DNA of 23,919 nucleotides from an uncultured Collinsella sp. (GTDB lineage Bacteria; Actinomycetota; Coriobacteriia; Coriobacteriales; Coriobacteriaceae): positions 1-23,919 of the forward strand of contig CALHWR010000031.1 in assembly GCA_938036665.1 (NCBI GenBank), read 5' to 3'. Every line of letters begins with the position of its first letter. The first letter of the stretch is position 1. The notes beneath the pieces were generated by a model, which did not search any database, was not told where the DNA came from, and was given only the letters and a program-made list of their open reading frames with translations. This document shows positions 1 through 7,155 of the stretch, piece by piece. A program made the translations under genes and the position numbers.

Positions 1-258
1 GACGATGGCGTCCGCGGCAATGCGGTCGGCCACGGCGTGCCACTCGCGCGAGAGCTGCGGTACCACGCCCGCAAAGGCGATCGCGTCAACCGTATCGAGC
101 GAGAGGCCGTACATCTTAAAGAAACCCATCAGGCGCACGTGGATCTCGTCGGCGGTATAGGAGCGGTCGGTGGGCATACGCCACGACTGCACCAGCTCGT
201 TTCCGTCAAACAGGCCCATGGCCGTCTGCGTATTTCCCATATCGATAGCGAGTAGCAT
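1..258 (-). CDS. coaX: Type III pantothenate kinase, N-terminal part (cut by window start)
   Basis: The minus strand reads 86 codons from an ATG at 258 down to the window edge, so the C-terminal two thirds are missing. The product would phosphorylate pantothenate with ATP, the first step of coenzyme A synthesis, in the cytoplasm. The protein begins MLLAIDMGNTQTAMGLFDG; the DxGNT phosphate-binding motif at residues 6-10 is the hallmark of the CoaX (BAF/ASKHA) family. It continues with a W-R segment, a TADE motif near residue 36 and AFAGVVPQL near residue 62, all placed as in CoaX. The ribosome binding site GGGAG lies five bases before the ATG. It is divergent from the tRNA gene to its right. 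Seen: motifs and start. Known: family role. Confidence 0.93.
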   Translation of the reverse strand, partial: MLLAIDMGNTQTAMGLFDGNELVQSWRMPTDRSYTADEIHVRLMGFFKMYGLSLDTVDAIAFAGVVPQLSREWHAVADRIAADAIV

Positions 259-394
259 GTCTACTCCCGGTGTTGGCATAAAAGGACGCGCACCATTGTA
301 TACGTGCCGTCGACGGCGCTCGGCTGCGATTCGTTTACGGTGATAGGGGCTGAGGGGTTTAAATATGAAGGAATTATGCTCTACGAGATTTTCC

Positions 395-423
395 TTGCCG
401 TTTACCGAACTCCCGCGTAATAT
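395..423 (+). promoter_or_regulatory. Sigma-70-type promoter of the initiator tRNA gene
   Basis: TTGCCG (395-400) and TAATAT (418-423) are separated by exactly 17 bases. Transcription would begin near 430, about 25 bases before the mature tRNA 5' end. Spacing and position fit a tRNA promoter; the call rests on the consensus match alone. Confidence 0.65.
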
Positions 424-454
424 TCTTTCTTGCGCACATGAGGCGCCCAGACAT

Positions 455-531
455 TGCGGGGTGGAGCAGTCTGGTAGCTCGCCGGGCTCATAACCCGGAG
501 GTCGTAGGTTCAAATCCTGCCCCCGCGACCA
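455..531 (+). tRNA. Initiator tRNA-fMet (anticodon CAT)
   Basis: A full cloverleaf folds: acceptor 455-461 with 521-527, D stem GAGC/GCTC (464-467 with 477-480), anticodon stem CCGGG/CCCGG (482-486 with 494-498), anticodon CAT at 489-491, T arm 504-520, discriminator A528 and an encoded CCA at 529-531. Initiator identity is shown by the three consecutive G-C pairs in the anticodon stem, the A11-U24 type D-stem pair, and the lack of a Watson-Crick 1-72 pair. The usual bacterial C1/A72 mismatch is here a U1/G72 wobble. The terminator at 541-570 and the promoter at 395-423 make it a single-gene transcription unit. Confidence 0.97.
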
Positions 532-540
532 AGAACTTGC

Positions 541-570
541 AGCTCGTCGGCCTAGCCGGCGAGCTTTTTT
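541..570 (+). terminator. Rho-independent terminator of the tRNA gene
   Basis: An 11-bp stem (541-551 with 555-565, one G-T wobble) with a three-base CTA loop runs straight into six T residues at 565-570. It lies ten bases after the tRNA CCA end. Confidence 0.92.
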
Positions 571-616
571 GTTATTCCGGGACCGTGTTTTCGGCACGGT
601 TTTCAACCTCTCAAAC

Positions 617-679
617 AAAATCTCGATCTGTAACGCGTAGACCCGATTTGGACGGCTAGATGTTACAGATCGAGATTTT
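617..679 (+). repeat. 63-nt palindromic repeat, unit 1
   Basis: The arms AAAATCTCGATCTGTAAC (617-634) and its exact reverse complement (662-679) form a perfect 18-bp inverted repeat around a 27-nt core. The core starts GCGTAG and ends TAGAT. The unit is preceded by TCTCAAAC and followed by CCGGCAGCCGGCCCC. It is the best-conserved of four copies in the window. Confidence 0.9.
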
Positions 680-696
680 CCGGCAGCCGGCCCCCG

Positions 697-759
697 TTTG
701 TCTAAATCTGTAACACGAGGGATGGATTTTGCCGAGTAGCTGTTACAGATTGAGATTTT
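697..759 (+). repeat. 63-nt palindromic repeat, unit 2
   Basis: The right arm (742-759) matches the family well. The left arm (697-714) pairs at 13 of 18 positions, with the damage at its outer end. The core (715-741) is again exactly 27 nt, starts ACGAGG and ends TAGCT. It begins 80 nt after unit 1 in the same orientation. No gene is seen between this unit and 1013. Confidence 0.85.
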
Positions 760-936
760 GTTGTTGCTCTCCTTTATGAGTGAATCTTGACTCTTTTTAT
801 TATGTGAGGCGGACGGGCTATCGATAATCACGGGCTGGATGGATTGACTTGTCGATTGATAGATTCCAATTGGAAGGAGCTGCGACGACCCTTAACGATC
901 CTTAACTAGAAACAGTGACGTCTTAAAAACAATAAA

Positions 937-962
937 GGGGCCGCTATGTAGGGGCCGTCTAT
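937..962 (+). repeat. Short direct repeat GGGGCCG-CTAT upstream of the AlbA_2 gene
   Basis: GGGGCCGCTAT (937-947) recurs as GGGGCCGTCTAT (951-962), offset by 14 bases, about 50 bases before the start codon at 1013. It could be an operator, but no clear promoter hexamers flank it. Together with units 1 and 2 this is all that can be recognised in the gene-free stretch 571-1012. Confidence 0.4.
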
Positions 963-1012
963 ACGATGCCTTTGACTTACACTTCTTTATGGAGCCATGT
1001 AAGGAGGCGGCA

Positions 1013-2455
1013 ATGCAGCAACCCATCGCGACAAACGATGTGATTCTATTTTCCACTCTCAGGGAGAATCAGTACTTCGATCGAAAGAGCGCCCGCAAGG
1101 ATGACAAGGAGATTGCGAAGCATATTAGTGCATTCGCCAACTCGGCGGGAGGCAAGCTCGTTATCGGTATCGAGGATAATGGTGAGGTAACGGGCTTCAA
1201 GCGTAACGGCGCGCGCGACATTGAGAAATTCGAGCGCGCTGCGCTCACGACTTGCACGCCAACCCCTATTGTTCGCAAAGACCGAATCCCCGTGGTCAAT
1301 TCTTCGGGCGAGGAGGACTTCGTTCTCGTTTTGGACATCGATGCCTCGACCAACCACTCTGTTGCTCGCGTGAGCGACGGCGAGGTTTTCTTGCGGCAGG
1401 ACGACAAGAGCGTGAGGCTCAGCCGCGAACAGGTATTTGCCCTCGAGTACGATAAGGGGCAGAGAATCTTCGAGGACGAGCTTGTTGAGGATTCCTCCCT
1501 AGATGACGTGGACCATGAAGTGCTTGATCGCTACAAAGGGATTCTTGGAACCGAAGTTTCCGACGAGCAGGTCCTTAGAAGTCGTCGTTTTATGCGTGAC
1601 GGAAAGCTGACCGTTGCTGGAGCCCTGCTATTCGCGCTGGATCCGTCCGCGATGATGCCACAGGCGCGAGTCCGTGTCCTGCGCTACGACGGCGTCAAAA
1701 TGGAGACGGGCGAGCGTCTCAACATCACGAAAGAACGAAGCTTCTGTGGGCCGCTGCCTAAGGTGATCCAAGACGCCTACGAACTCATCTCGAGCATGCT
1801 CCGCGAATTTCAGTTCCTGGGGCCCGACGGGAAATTCCAGACCGTGCCTGAGTATCCTGAGTTCGCCTGGTTCGAGGGCTTGGTCAACGCGGTGACACAT
1901 CGCGACTACTCGTTCCGCGGCGACTACATCCGGGTCTCGATGTTCGACGACCGTTTGGAAATCATCAGTCCAGGCGCGCTTCCCAATATCGTGACGCTCG
2001 ACAACATGAGGACCACTCGTTACTCGCGCAACCCACGCATCGCGCGCACGCTGGTTGAATTTGGTTGGGTTCGGGAGCTAAACGAGGGCGTCAAGCGCAT
2101 TTATACCGAGATGCAAAACTCTCTGCTCAATGATCCGGTCTATACGGAACCTGATGGGGCAAGGGTTCAGCTAACGCTTGAGAACAATATCGTTGCCAGA
2201 ACCGTAAGGAGAAGCGAGGCTCTCGAGGACAAGGTATCACCGGAGGTGATCGCCTCATTGGGGGAGTATGAGCTCGCCGCCGTCAGGTTGGCCTTTGCGA
2301 ACGGAAGGGTGACAGCAAGGGAGCTTGCAGCGCACATCGGGAGAAATCGCCGCACAGCAAGCCGGGTGCTTGGTAAGTTAATTGAGGAAGACGGGCTGCT
2401 CGAATGGCACGGCTCATCCCATAACGACCCAAAACAGTTCTACACGATAAGGTAA
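1013..2455 (+). CDS. AlbA_2 (Schlafen-type) / GHKL ATPase / winged-helix protein
   Basis: A 480-residue protein. The ATG at 1013 is preferred over the upstream in-frame ATG at 989 because AAGGAGG (1001-1007) lies five bases before it. Residues ~10-130 match the AlbA_2 (divergent AAA-4/Schlafen) domain: an E-x-x-x-F-D-x-K segment near the start, then ISAFANSAGGKLVIGIEDNG. Residues ~230-400 match the HATPase_c_4 GHKL domain, with E288-x3-N292 in the N box, SPGALP at 319-324 and NEGVKR at 357-362. Residues ~410-480 form a winged helix (VTARELAAHIGRNRRTASRV). Relatives are annotated as ATP-binding proteins, RecG-like proteins or putative regulators; no biochemical role is established for this one. 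No gene neighbour hints at a pathway. It is bracketed by the 63-nt repeats and followed by a phased motif array. Domain calls are firm; function is open. Confidence 0.9.
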   Translation: MQQPIATNDVILFSTLRENQYFDRKSARKDDKEIAKHISAFANSAGGKLVIGIEDNGEVTGFKRNGARDIEKFERAALTTCTPTPIVRKDRIPVVNSSGEEDFVLVLDIDASTNHSVARVSDGEVFLRQDDKSVRLSREQVFALEYDKGQRIFEDELVEDSSLDDVDHEVLDRYKGILGTEVSDEQVLRSRRFMRDGKLTVAGALLFALDPSAMMPQARVRVLRYDGVKMETGERLNITKERSFCGPLPKVIQDAYELISSMLREFQFLGPDGKFQTVPEYPEFAWFEGLVNAVTHRDYSFRGDYIRVSMFDDRLEIISPGALPNIVTLDNMRTTRYSRNPRIARTLVEFGWVRELNEGVKRIYTEMQNSLLNDPVYTEPDGARVQLTLENNIVARTVRRSEALEDKVSPEVIASLGEYELAAVRLAFANGRVTARELAAHIGRNRRTASRVLGKLIEEDGLLEWHGSSHNDPKQFYTIR

Positions 2456-2470
2456 GGTGGTCGATCTATT

Positions 2471-2536
2471 TCGCACCTCTGTCGCAGTAATGTCGCACCT
2501 CTGTCGCAGTAATGTCGCACCTCTTTCGCAGTGGCT
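2471..2536 (+). repeat. Six TCGCA motifs at an exact 11-nt period
   Basis: TCGCA occurs at 2471, 2482, 2493, 2504, 2515 and 2526. The 11-mers alternate between TCGCACCTCTG and TCGCAGTAATG, giving a 22-nt unit present three times, the last slightly degraded. An 11-nt step is about one helical turn, so all motifs face the same side of the DNA. The array starts 16 bases after the AlbA_2 gene stop codon. It is iteron- or operator-like in layout; the binding protein is unknown. Confidence 0.9.
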
Positions 2537-2576
2537 TCGATGACGCGTGGATATAGTCCCTCGGCAAATCTCAAAC

Positions 2577-2639
2577 AAAATCTCAATCTGTAACGGGTAG
2601 GGGTCAAAAGAGGGCCTAGATGTTACGGATTGAGATTGT
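2577..2639 (+). repeat. 63-nt palindromic repeat, unit 3
   Basis: The arms 2577-2594 and 2622-2639 pair at 16 of 18 positions around a 27-nt core that starts GGGTAG and ends TAGAT. Like unit 1 it is preceded by TCTCAAAC and is the left member of a pair. Same orientation as units 1 and 2. Confidence 0.87.
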
Positions 2640-2657
2640 TGAGGATGGGCTGAGGGG

Positions 2658-2720
2658 AATGTCTTGATCTGTAACACGTGGGGCCGTTTTTGGCCGATAG
2701 ATGTTACAGAACGAGATTTT
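2658..2720 (+). repeat. 63-nt palindromic repeat, unit 4
   Basis: The arms 2658-2675 and 2703-2720 pair at 14 of 18 positions around a 27-nt core that starts ACGTGG and ends TAGAT. It begins 81 nt after unit 3. It is followed by TCGGCAGCCCGCCCC, close to the sequence after unit 1. Units 3 and 4, the TCGCA array and the promoter at 2777 fill the gene-free stretch 2456-2858. Confidence 0.87.
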
Positions 2721-2776
2721 TCGGCAGCCCGCCCCGCCCCATCCACCTGCCGCTACCTGCTGTCTGCCGATTTCCG

Positions 2777-2806
2777 TTGCACCACTGTGCTCCCATGCCA
2801 TATCCT
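2777..2806 (+). promoter_or_regulatory. Probable promoter of the ene-reductase-like gene
   Basis: TTGCAC (2777-2782) and TATCCT (2801-2806) are 18 bases apart, about 53 bases before the start codon. Consensus match only. Confidence 0.45.
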
Positions 2807-2858
2807 CTAGACAACTACGCGGCATCATCGCCGCCGCGCCTACAAGAGAGGAATGTCC

Positions 2859-4889
2859 ATGACCGCACCTGCATCCAAGCTGCTCCAGCCCATTACGGTT
2901 GGCCCCCTTGAGTTCAAAAACCGCATTATGTTCCCGCCGCTGACCACCGGCTACGAGGAGCGTGACGGTTCCATTGGCGAGCGCAGCCTGGCTTTTTACG
3001 AGCGCCTGGCCCGTGGCGGTGTGGGCTACATCGTCATCGGCGACGTCGCTCCCGTCATGACCGCGAGCCCCACGCCCAAGCTGGCGACCGATGCCCAGAT
3101 CCCCACGTTTAAGGCGCTGGCCGACACCGTCCACAAGCACGGTGCCAAGGTCGCGCTGCAGCTGTTCCACCCCGAGTACGATGTGCCCGGTGTTGGCCGC
3201 ATGGTCATGGGCTCCATGGCTGCCGCCAAGGCCGCGCAGGAGGCCAAGGCCGCCGGCGACGAGGAGACCTTTGCCGCCAAGATGGCCGAGTCCAACGAGA
3301 TCCGCAACCAGGCATACGCCAAGCTGCACCACGACATGCAGCACTTTGTGAACGAGGCCACCGTGGAGCAACTCACCCAGATCAAGGAGGCTATCGCCGC
3401 CTCGGCCGCTCGCGCACAGCAGGCCGGGATCGATGCCATCGAGGTCCACGGCGACCGCCTGGTGGGTTCGCTGTGCTCGGCCATCCTCAACAAGCGCACC
3501 GACGAGTACGGTGGCTCGTTCGAGAACCGCGTTCGCTACGCGCTCGAGGTCGTCGCCGCCATTAAGGAAGCCGCGCCGCAGCTGATGGTGGAGTACAAGC
3601 TCCCCGTGATTATGGAGAACCCCGACGGCACGCCGCGCGGCAAGGGCGGCCTGCAGCCCGACGAGGCCTGTGAGTTTGCCAAGCTGCTCGAGGGCGCGGG
3701 CATCGATATGATCCAGGTCGCGCAGGCAAACCACACCGGCAACATGGGCGACACCATTCCGCCCATGGGCGCCATGCCCTACAACTGGACGCTGCCGGTG
3801 GCCGAGCGCGTCAAGGCCCTGGTCTCCGTGCCGGTGGCAACCGTGGGCCGCGTCGTCTCGGTCGAGGCCGGCGAGAAGATTCTGGAAGACGGCGCGGCTG
3901 ACATCATCGCCTATGGCCGCTCGCTCATGTGCGACCCCGACATTGCGCTGAAGGCCGCCACGGGCGAGCCTATCCGCGAGTGCCTCAACTGCAACAAGGG
4001 CTGCGTCGACGCGATTCAAAACCGCAAGTACATCTCGTGCGTGCTCAATGCCGAGAACGGAGACGAGGCGACCATCGCCATCAAACCGGGCGAGGGCGAC
4101 AAGAAGATCGCTGTGGTGGGCGGCGGTATTGCCGGCTTGGAGGCCGCGCGCGTGGCGGCCAAGCGCGGCTACGACGTGACCGTCTACGAGGCGAGCGATC
4201 GTCTGGGCGGCCAGATTGTGCTGGCGGCCGCGCCTCCGCGCAAGGACGAGATCATGCGCTCGGTCGAGTATTACGAGAAGATTCTGCCCGGCCTGGGCGT
4301 GAAGGTCGAGCTCAACCATGCCGCTACCACTGAGGACCTCAACGCCGCCGACGCCGCGATTGTGGCCGTGGGCGCGCACGACGTGGTCATTCCCGTTCCG
4401 GGTGCCGATTCGGAGAAGGTCGTCTCGAGCTGGGACGTGCTGGCCGGCAAGGTGGAGCTTACGGGACGCGTCGCCGTCATTGGCGGTGGCCTGGTGGGCA
4501 CCGAGACTGCCGAGTACCTGCTGCAGCACGGCTGCGAGGTGGCGATCGTCGAGATGCTCGACAAGATTGCCGCGGGCGAGTCCGAGACCATTCTGCCGCT
4601 GATCATGAGTGACTTTGCAGAGCACAACGTGGAGCAGCACGTGAAGACCCGCCTGACCGCCATTACCGACGAGGGCGTGGAGGCTGTTCGTACCACCGAG
4701 GACGGCGCCGAGGAGCCGGTGAAGATTGCCTGCGATTACGTGGTGATGGCCGTGGGCTCCAAGGCCAACGCGTTTGACCTGGATGGCGTGACGGTGCCCG
4801 TGACCCGCGTGGGCGACTGCTCGGGCGAGCGCACCGCCGACATTGCGAGCGCCATTCGCACGGCATATCACGCGGCCAACGAGCTGTAG
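2859..4889 (+). CDS. Old-yellow-enzyme/FAD NAD(P)H oxidoreductase with 4Fe-4S cluster (2,4-dienoyl-CoA reductase type)
   Basis: A 676-residue cytoplasmic flavoenzyme. The ATG at 2859 is chosen over the ATG at 2853 because GAGAGGA ends at 2852, leaving proper spacing only for the second. Residues 1-~370 are an FMN TIM barrel opening LLQPITVGPLEFKNRIMFPP, with RTDEYGGS at 213-220. Cysteines 375, 378, 382 and 394 give the C-x2-C-x3-C-x11-C 4Fe-4S motif of 2,4-dienoyl-CoA and 2-enoate reductases. Residues ~415-676 carry two dinucleotide folds (GGGIAG at 421-426, GGGLVG at 542-547) and end with a VGDCSGERTADIASAIRTAY FAD-closing segment. By family, electrons pass from NAD(P)H through FAD and the cluster to FMN, which reduces an activated C=C bond; the substrate cannot be read. 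Oddities: the usual HGAHGYL-like stretch is HGDRLVGSL (197-205), and an Ala/Lys/Glu-rich helical insert sits near 120-165. Single gene with its own promoter and terminator. Confidence 0.93.
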   Translation: MTAPASKLLQPITVGPLEFKNRIMFPPLTTGYEERDGSIGERSLAFYERLARGGVGYIVIGDVAPVMTASPTPKLATDAQIPTFKALADTVHKHGAKVALQLFHPEYDVPGVGRMVMGSMAAAKAAQEAKAAGDEETFAAKMAESNEIRNQAYAKLHHDMQHFVNEATVEQLTQIKEAIAASAARAQQAGIDAIEVHGDRLVGSLCSAILNKRTDEYGGSFENRVRYALEVVAAIKEAAPQLMVEYKLPVIMENPDGTPRGKGGLQPDEACEFAKLLEGAGIDMIQVAQANHTGNMGDTIPPMGAMPYNWTLPVAERVKALVSVPVATVGRVVSVEAGEKILEDGAADIIAYGRSLMCDPDIALKAATGEPIRECLNCNKGCVDAIQNRKYISCVLNAENGDEATIAIKPGEGDKKIAVVGGGIAGLEAARVAAKRGYDVTVYEASDRLGGQIVLAAAPPRKDEIMRSVEYYEKILPGLGVKVELNHAATTEDLNAADAAIVAVGAHDVVIPVPGADSEKVVSSWDVLAGKVELTGRVAVIGGGLVGTETAEYLLQHGCEVAIVEMLDKIAAGESETILPLIMSDFAEHNVEQHVKTRLTAITDEGVEAVRTTEDGAEEPVKIACDYVVMAVGSKANAFDLDGVTVPVTRVGDCSGERTADIASAIRTAYHAANEL

Positions 4890-4904
4890 TTAACTTCGCG
4901 GCCA

Positions 4905-4934
4905 GGCGGGGCGGTAGCACGGATCCGCCCCGCC
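4905..4934 (+). other. GC-rich hairpin after the oxidoreductase gene
   Basis: GGCGGGGCGG (4905-4914) and CCGCCCCGCC (4925-4934) are exact reverse complements with a 10-base loop, but no T run follows. It may stabilise the transcript 3' end or aid the terminator just downstream. Confidence 0.55.
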
Positions 4935-4963
4935 CGACTGCGTCCCTGCGCACATAGACCATC

Positions 4964-5008
4964 AACCGGGGTGGGGCCTGCAAGAACAGCGGGCCCCACC
5001 CCGGTTTT
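4964..5008 (+). terminator. Rho-independent terminator after the oxidoreductase gene
   Basis: A perfect 15-bp GC-rich stem (4964-4978 with 4992-5006) with a 13-base loop ends in TTTT. The flanks are AT-symmetric (AACC/GGTT), so it may also work on the other strand. Confidence 0.88.
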
Positions 5009-5120
5009 GGTGCAGGGGGCAGATTAGTTTGCACCAAGTCCTTGGCATATGGGCGTGGCTGCTGTTCGTAATCTTTAAGACATCATTAAGGCTTGCGTTG
5101 TGGAGCAAACCGCAGGTCAA

Positions 5121-5129
5121 TGCTATTCT
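5121..5129 (+). promoter_or_regulatory. Possible extended -10 promoter of the surface operon
   Basis: TGCTATTCT is close to the extended -10 form TG-n-TATAAT, about 80 bases before the chosen start of the first surface gene. No convincing -35 box is present at the right distance. The rest of 5009-5209 shows nothing else recognisable. Confidence 0.3.
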
Positions 5130-5209
5130 TTTACCTTATCGTATGGTGTTGTATTCTGCCTGAATTCTATGCCTACGAGCAATGGATTGAGCACACCCAA
5201 GCGGAAAGG

Positions 5210-6301
5210 ATGGCACGCCCGCTAGCAGGGCAAACGCAAACGATGAGTGGCATGGACCGACATAGCGAGCTCCAGCAGCACAAGACGGCGGCCGAGTACC
5301 GCCAAGCTGCCGACGAGCATGTGCGGACCCTCAAGGATTTCTGGAAGGATTTCCTGGTGAGCGGTCTGTTTGTGCTGGCCGCCATCGTTGCCATCTTTGC
5401 ATGCCTGGCCTGGTTTGCCGCGAATAACCGAGTGAGTGCCACGGGGAGTACGATCGGGGCGAAGGGCCCACGGTTTGTGCTCTCGGGAACGCAGGGCGGC
5501 ACGGCAGGTAAGTACGACGCCCAGGACAACTACGCGTCGGACAGTACAAGCCTTGCCGTGAACAATCTTTTCAACCTCAATAACATGAGTGCCGATGGCA
5601 GTCTTTCTCCGGGGTCGGCGGGCCAGCTTCAGCTCAACGTCAAGCCGCTCTGCAACGACCTGCACGATATTACGGTGGAGATGACCTGGGAGATTTCTGT
5701 CCAGACGAGCGTTGCGGGCACGGACGGCACTGCTACGGACGCATCGAAAAATGAAGAGATCATCAACTCGCTTAAAAATCTGGTGCGCGGCCATATCTTG
5801 GTTTTCCAGGGCAAAGACACCTCTGGCTTTTACTCCAATCCGCTGGTTCCCACGACAACCACGGTGACCCAGGACGGAGCGAGCGTCACCGTCATCACAC
5901 AGAGCTTTACCATTCCGGCGAAGAGCTTTCGTGCTGAGGGCTCAAACAATACGACCGAAACCGTCACCAAAACCCTCTACTGGATTTGGCCGGAGCAGTT
6001 CAAGAGCTATGTTCGCACGGGCAACGCCGGCTACGGTGGCAACCTTTTCGCTAACACAGGCGACGAGGGGGGATACACGACCCTCGTCGGCGACATCAAC
6101 AATAACCACGCGTGCTATTTCCGCGCCGATAGCACGAGCGTGCCAGGTCAGGCGCCTAGCGCGGTTCCGCCTGTCGGAGCCGGCATGTCCTCTGCGGATG
6201 TGGAAACCTGCGCCAATTATTACAACAACGCCGACGAGATTATCGGCAAGAACGTCAAGTACATTCGCGTGCGCTTTACCGCCAAGGAGGCGGATAAATA
6301 A
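5210..6301 (+). CDS. Single-pass membrane protein with exported beta-rich domain, surface operon protein 1
   Basis: No named family is recognised. From the ATG at 5210 it has 363 residues: a charged cytoplasmic stretch (~1-47), one membrane helix (~48-70, FLVSGLFVLAAIVAIFACLA), then a ~290-residue Thr/Asn/Ser-rich extracellular domain. The layout is like SipW-dependent/TasA-type fibre precursors, where a membrane segment is followed by a beta-sandwich, but the similarity is only in architecture. The start is uncertain: the frame is open from a TTG at 5093, and ATGs at 5120, 5243 and 5252 are alternatives. Proteins 2 and 3 downstream share the pattern of basic N-terminus, one membrane helix and an Asn-containing turn right after it. 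The stop codon abuts the next ATG with no gap, and AAGGAGG inside this gene (6285-6291) serves as the next gene's binding site, so translation is probably coupled. Confidence 0.82.
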   Translation: MARPLAGQTQTMSGMDRHSELQQHKTAAEYRQAADEHVRTLKDFWKDFLVSGLFVLAAIVAIFACLAWFAANNRVSATGSTIGAKGPRFVLSGTQGGTAGKYDAQDNYASDSTSLAVNNLFNLNNMSADGSLSPGSAGQLQLNVKPLCNDLHDITVEMTWEISVQTSVAGTDGTATDASKNEEIINSLKNLVRGHILVFQGKDTSGFYSNPLVPTTTTVTQDGASVTVITQSFTIPAKSFRAEGSNNTTETVTKTLYWIWPEQFKSYVRTGNAGYGGNLFANTGDEGGYTTLVGDINNNHACYFRADSTSVPGQAPSAVPPVGAGMSSADVETCANYYNNADEIIGKNVKYIRVRFTAKEADK

Positions 6302-7141
6302 ATGGACGAGCAGCTTAATGCCCGCGAGCAGGGCGATATCAAACACAACGAAGGAGCGGCAAACCCCGGCGGCAACGGGTTCGGCTCGCACGGCGAAGCG
6401 CGTCCGGCTGGCCGCATCGAGCGTATCAAGGCTTGGGTGAGCGGCCACCGTCGCGAATCCCTTGCCATCATGGGCTTGCTTACCGTGCTTCTCGTGTTGC
6501 TGGGATTGACGCTCGGATGGTTCGTCGATGCCAATCGCGGCTCCACCGTCGGCAAGATCAAGGAGCCGGCAGAGCTCAAAGTGCTGGGCCCCAACGCTAC
6601 GGCAACAGAGCAGATCGACCTGAGCTACAACCCCGAATACGGCGATACCAAGACTGGCAACACGGTGACGCTCAAGCGCCCGTTTTGCGTGCAGACGGGC
6701 GGCGACGGGTTTGAGCTGCAGCTTGCGAATACGACCAACATTACGGGTCTCACTATCGAGCTGTACCGAGCCGAGAACACGTCTGCGCTCCAGACGCCCG
6801 ACGTGAGCGGTACCGCAGGCGGCAAATCTTATAGCTGGAAAGCAACCGGAGAGAACCTGCTGACGAGCTTCGAATATATCAACAAGGAGAACGACGGCTT
6901 GGCAATCGAGCCGGTCCCCGGCGCAAGCGACCCTACATTCAAGGACTATCAAAACGTCCAGCGCAACGCGCGCCCGCTCTACCGATACAAGAAATTCGGC
7001 AAAAGCGAACTCAACGCTAAGACGCTCGACAACTCGACTGGCAATGACACGCTCAACTTTATCATCAAGCTTTCGTGGGACGAGAGCGCCAAAGAGACCG
7101 ATGTGATCTACCTGATCGCGCGCAACACGAGCGGTAAGTAG
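6302..7141 (+). CDS. Single-pass membrane protein with exported beta-rich domain, surface operon protein 2
   Basis: A 279-residue protein of no recognised family. Residues 1-~52 are polar and basic (cytoplasmic by the positive-inside rule). A membrane helix lies at ~53-77 (IMGLLTVLLVLLGLTLGWFV), followed by DANRGSTVGK and an extracellular domain. The domain has alternating hydrophobic/polar stretches typical of beta strands and ends with a FIIKLSWDESAKETDVIYLI strand pair. The ATG directly follows the stop of the upstream gene. Architecture and order suggest it is exported and held in the membrane with its neighbours; whether it is cleaved to a free fibre subunit cannot be told. No sortase motif is visible. 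Confidence 0.87.
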   Translation: MDEQLNAREQGDIKHNEGAANPGGNGFGSHGEARPAGRIERIKAWVSGHRRESLAIMGLLTVLLVLLGLTLGWFVDANRGSTVGKIKEPAELKVLGPNATATEQIDLSYNPEYGDTKTGNTVTLKRPFCVQTGGDGFELQLANTTNITGLTIELYRAENTSALQTPDVSGTAGGKSYSWKATGENLLTSFEYINKENDGLAIEPVPGASDPTFKDYQNVQRNARPLYRYKKFGKSELNAKTLDNSTGNDTLNFIIKLSWDESAKETDVIYLIARNTSGK

Positions 7142-7155
7142 GAGAGGGGGCGCAC

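Noticed and set aside
438..659. 73-codon plus-strand frame over the tRNA
   Set aside because: It overlaps the tRNA, its terminator and repeat unit 1, and has no convincing binding site.
989..1012. Upstream ATG of the AlbA_2 gene
   Set aside because: The AAGGAGG at 1001-1007 lies inside this extension and serves the ATG at 1013.
617..2720. CRISPR array
   Set aside because: The four units are palindromic repeats in two pairs with no regular unique spacers between identical repeats and no cas genes.
989..2720. Complete transposon formed by the repeats and the AlbA_2 gene
   Set aside because: The flanking repeats are in direct orientation and paired, no transposase or target duplication is visible, and the protein has no recombinase domain.
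2616..4871. Very long open frame (751 codons) on the minus strand opposite the oxidoreductase gene
   Set aside because: It is His/Gly/Leu/Val-rich without any domain and results from GC-rich codon bias of the real gene on the plus strand, which has clear motifs.
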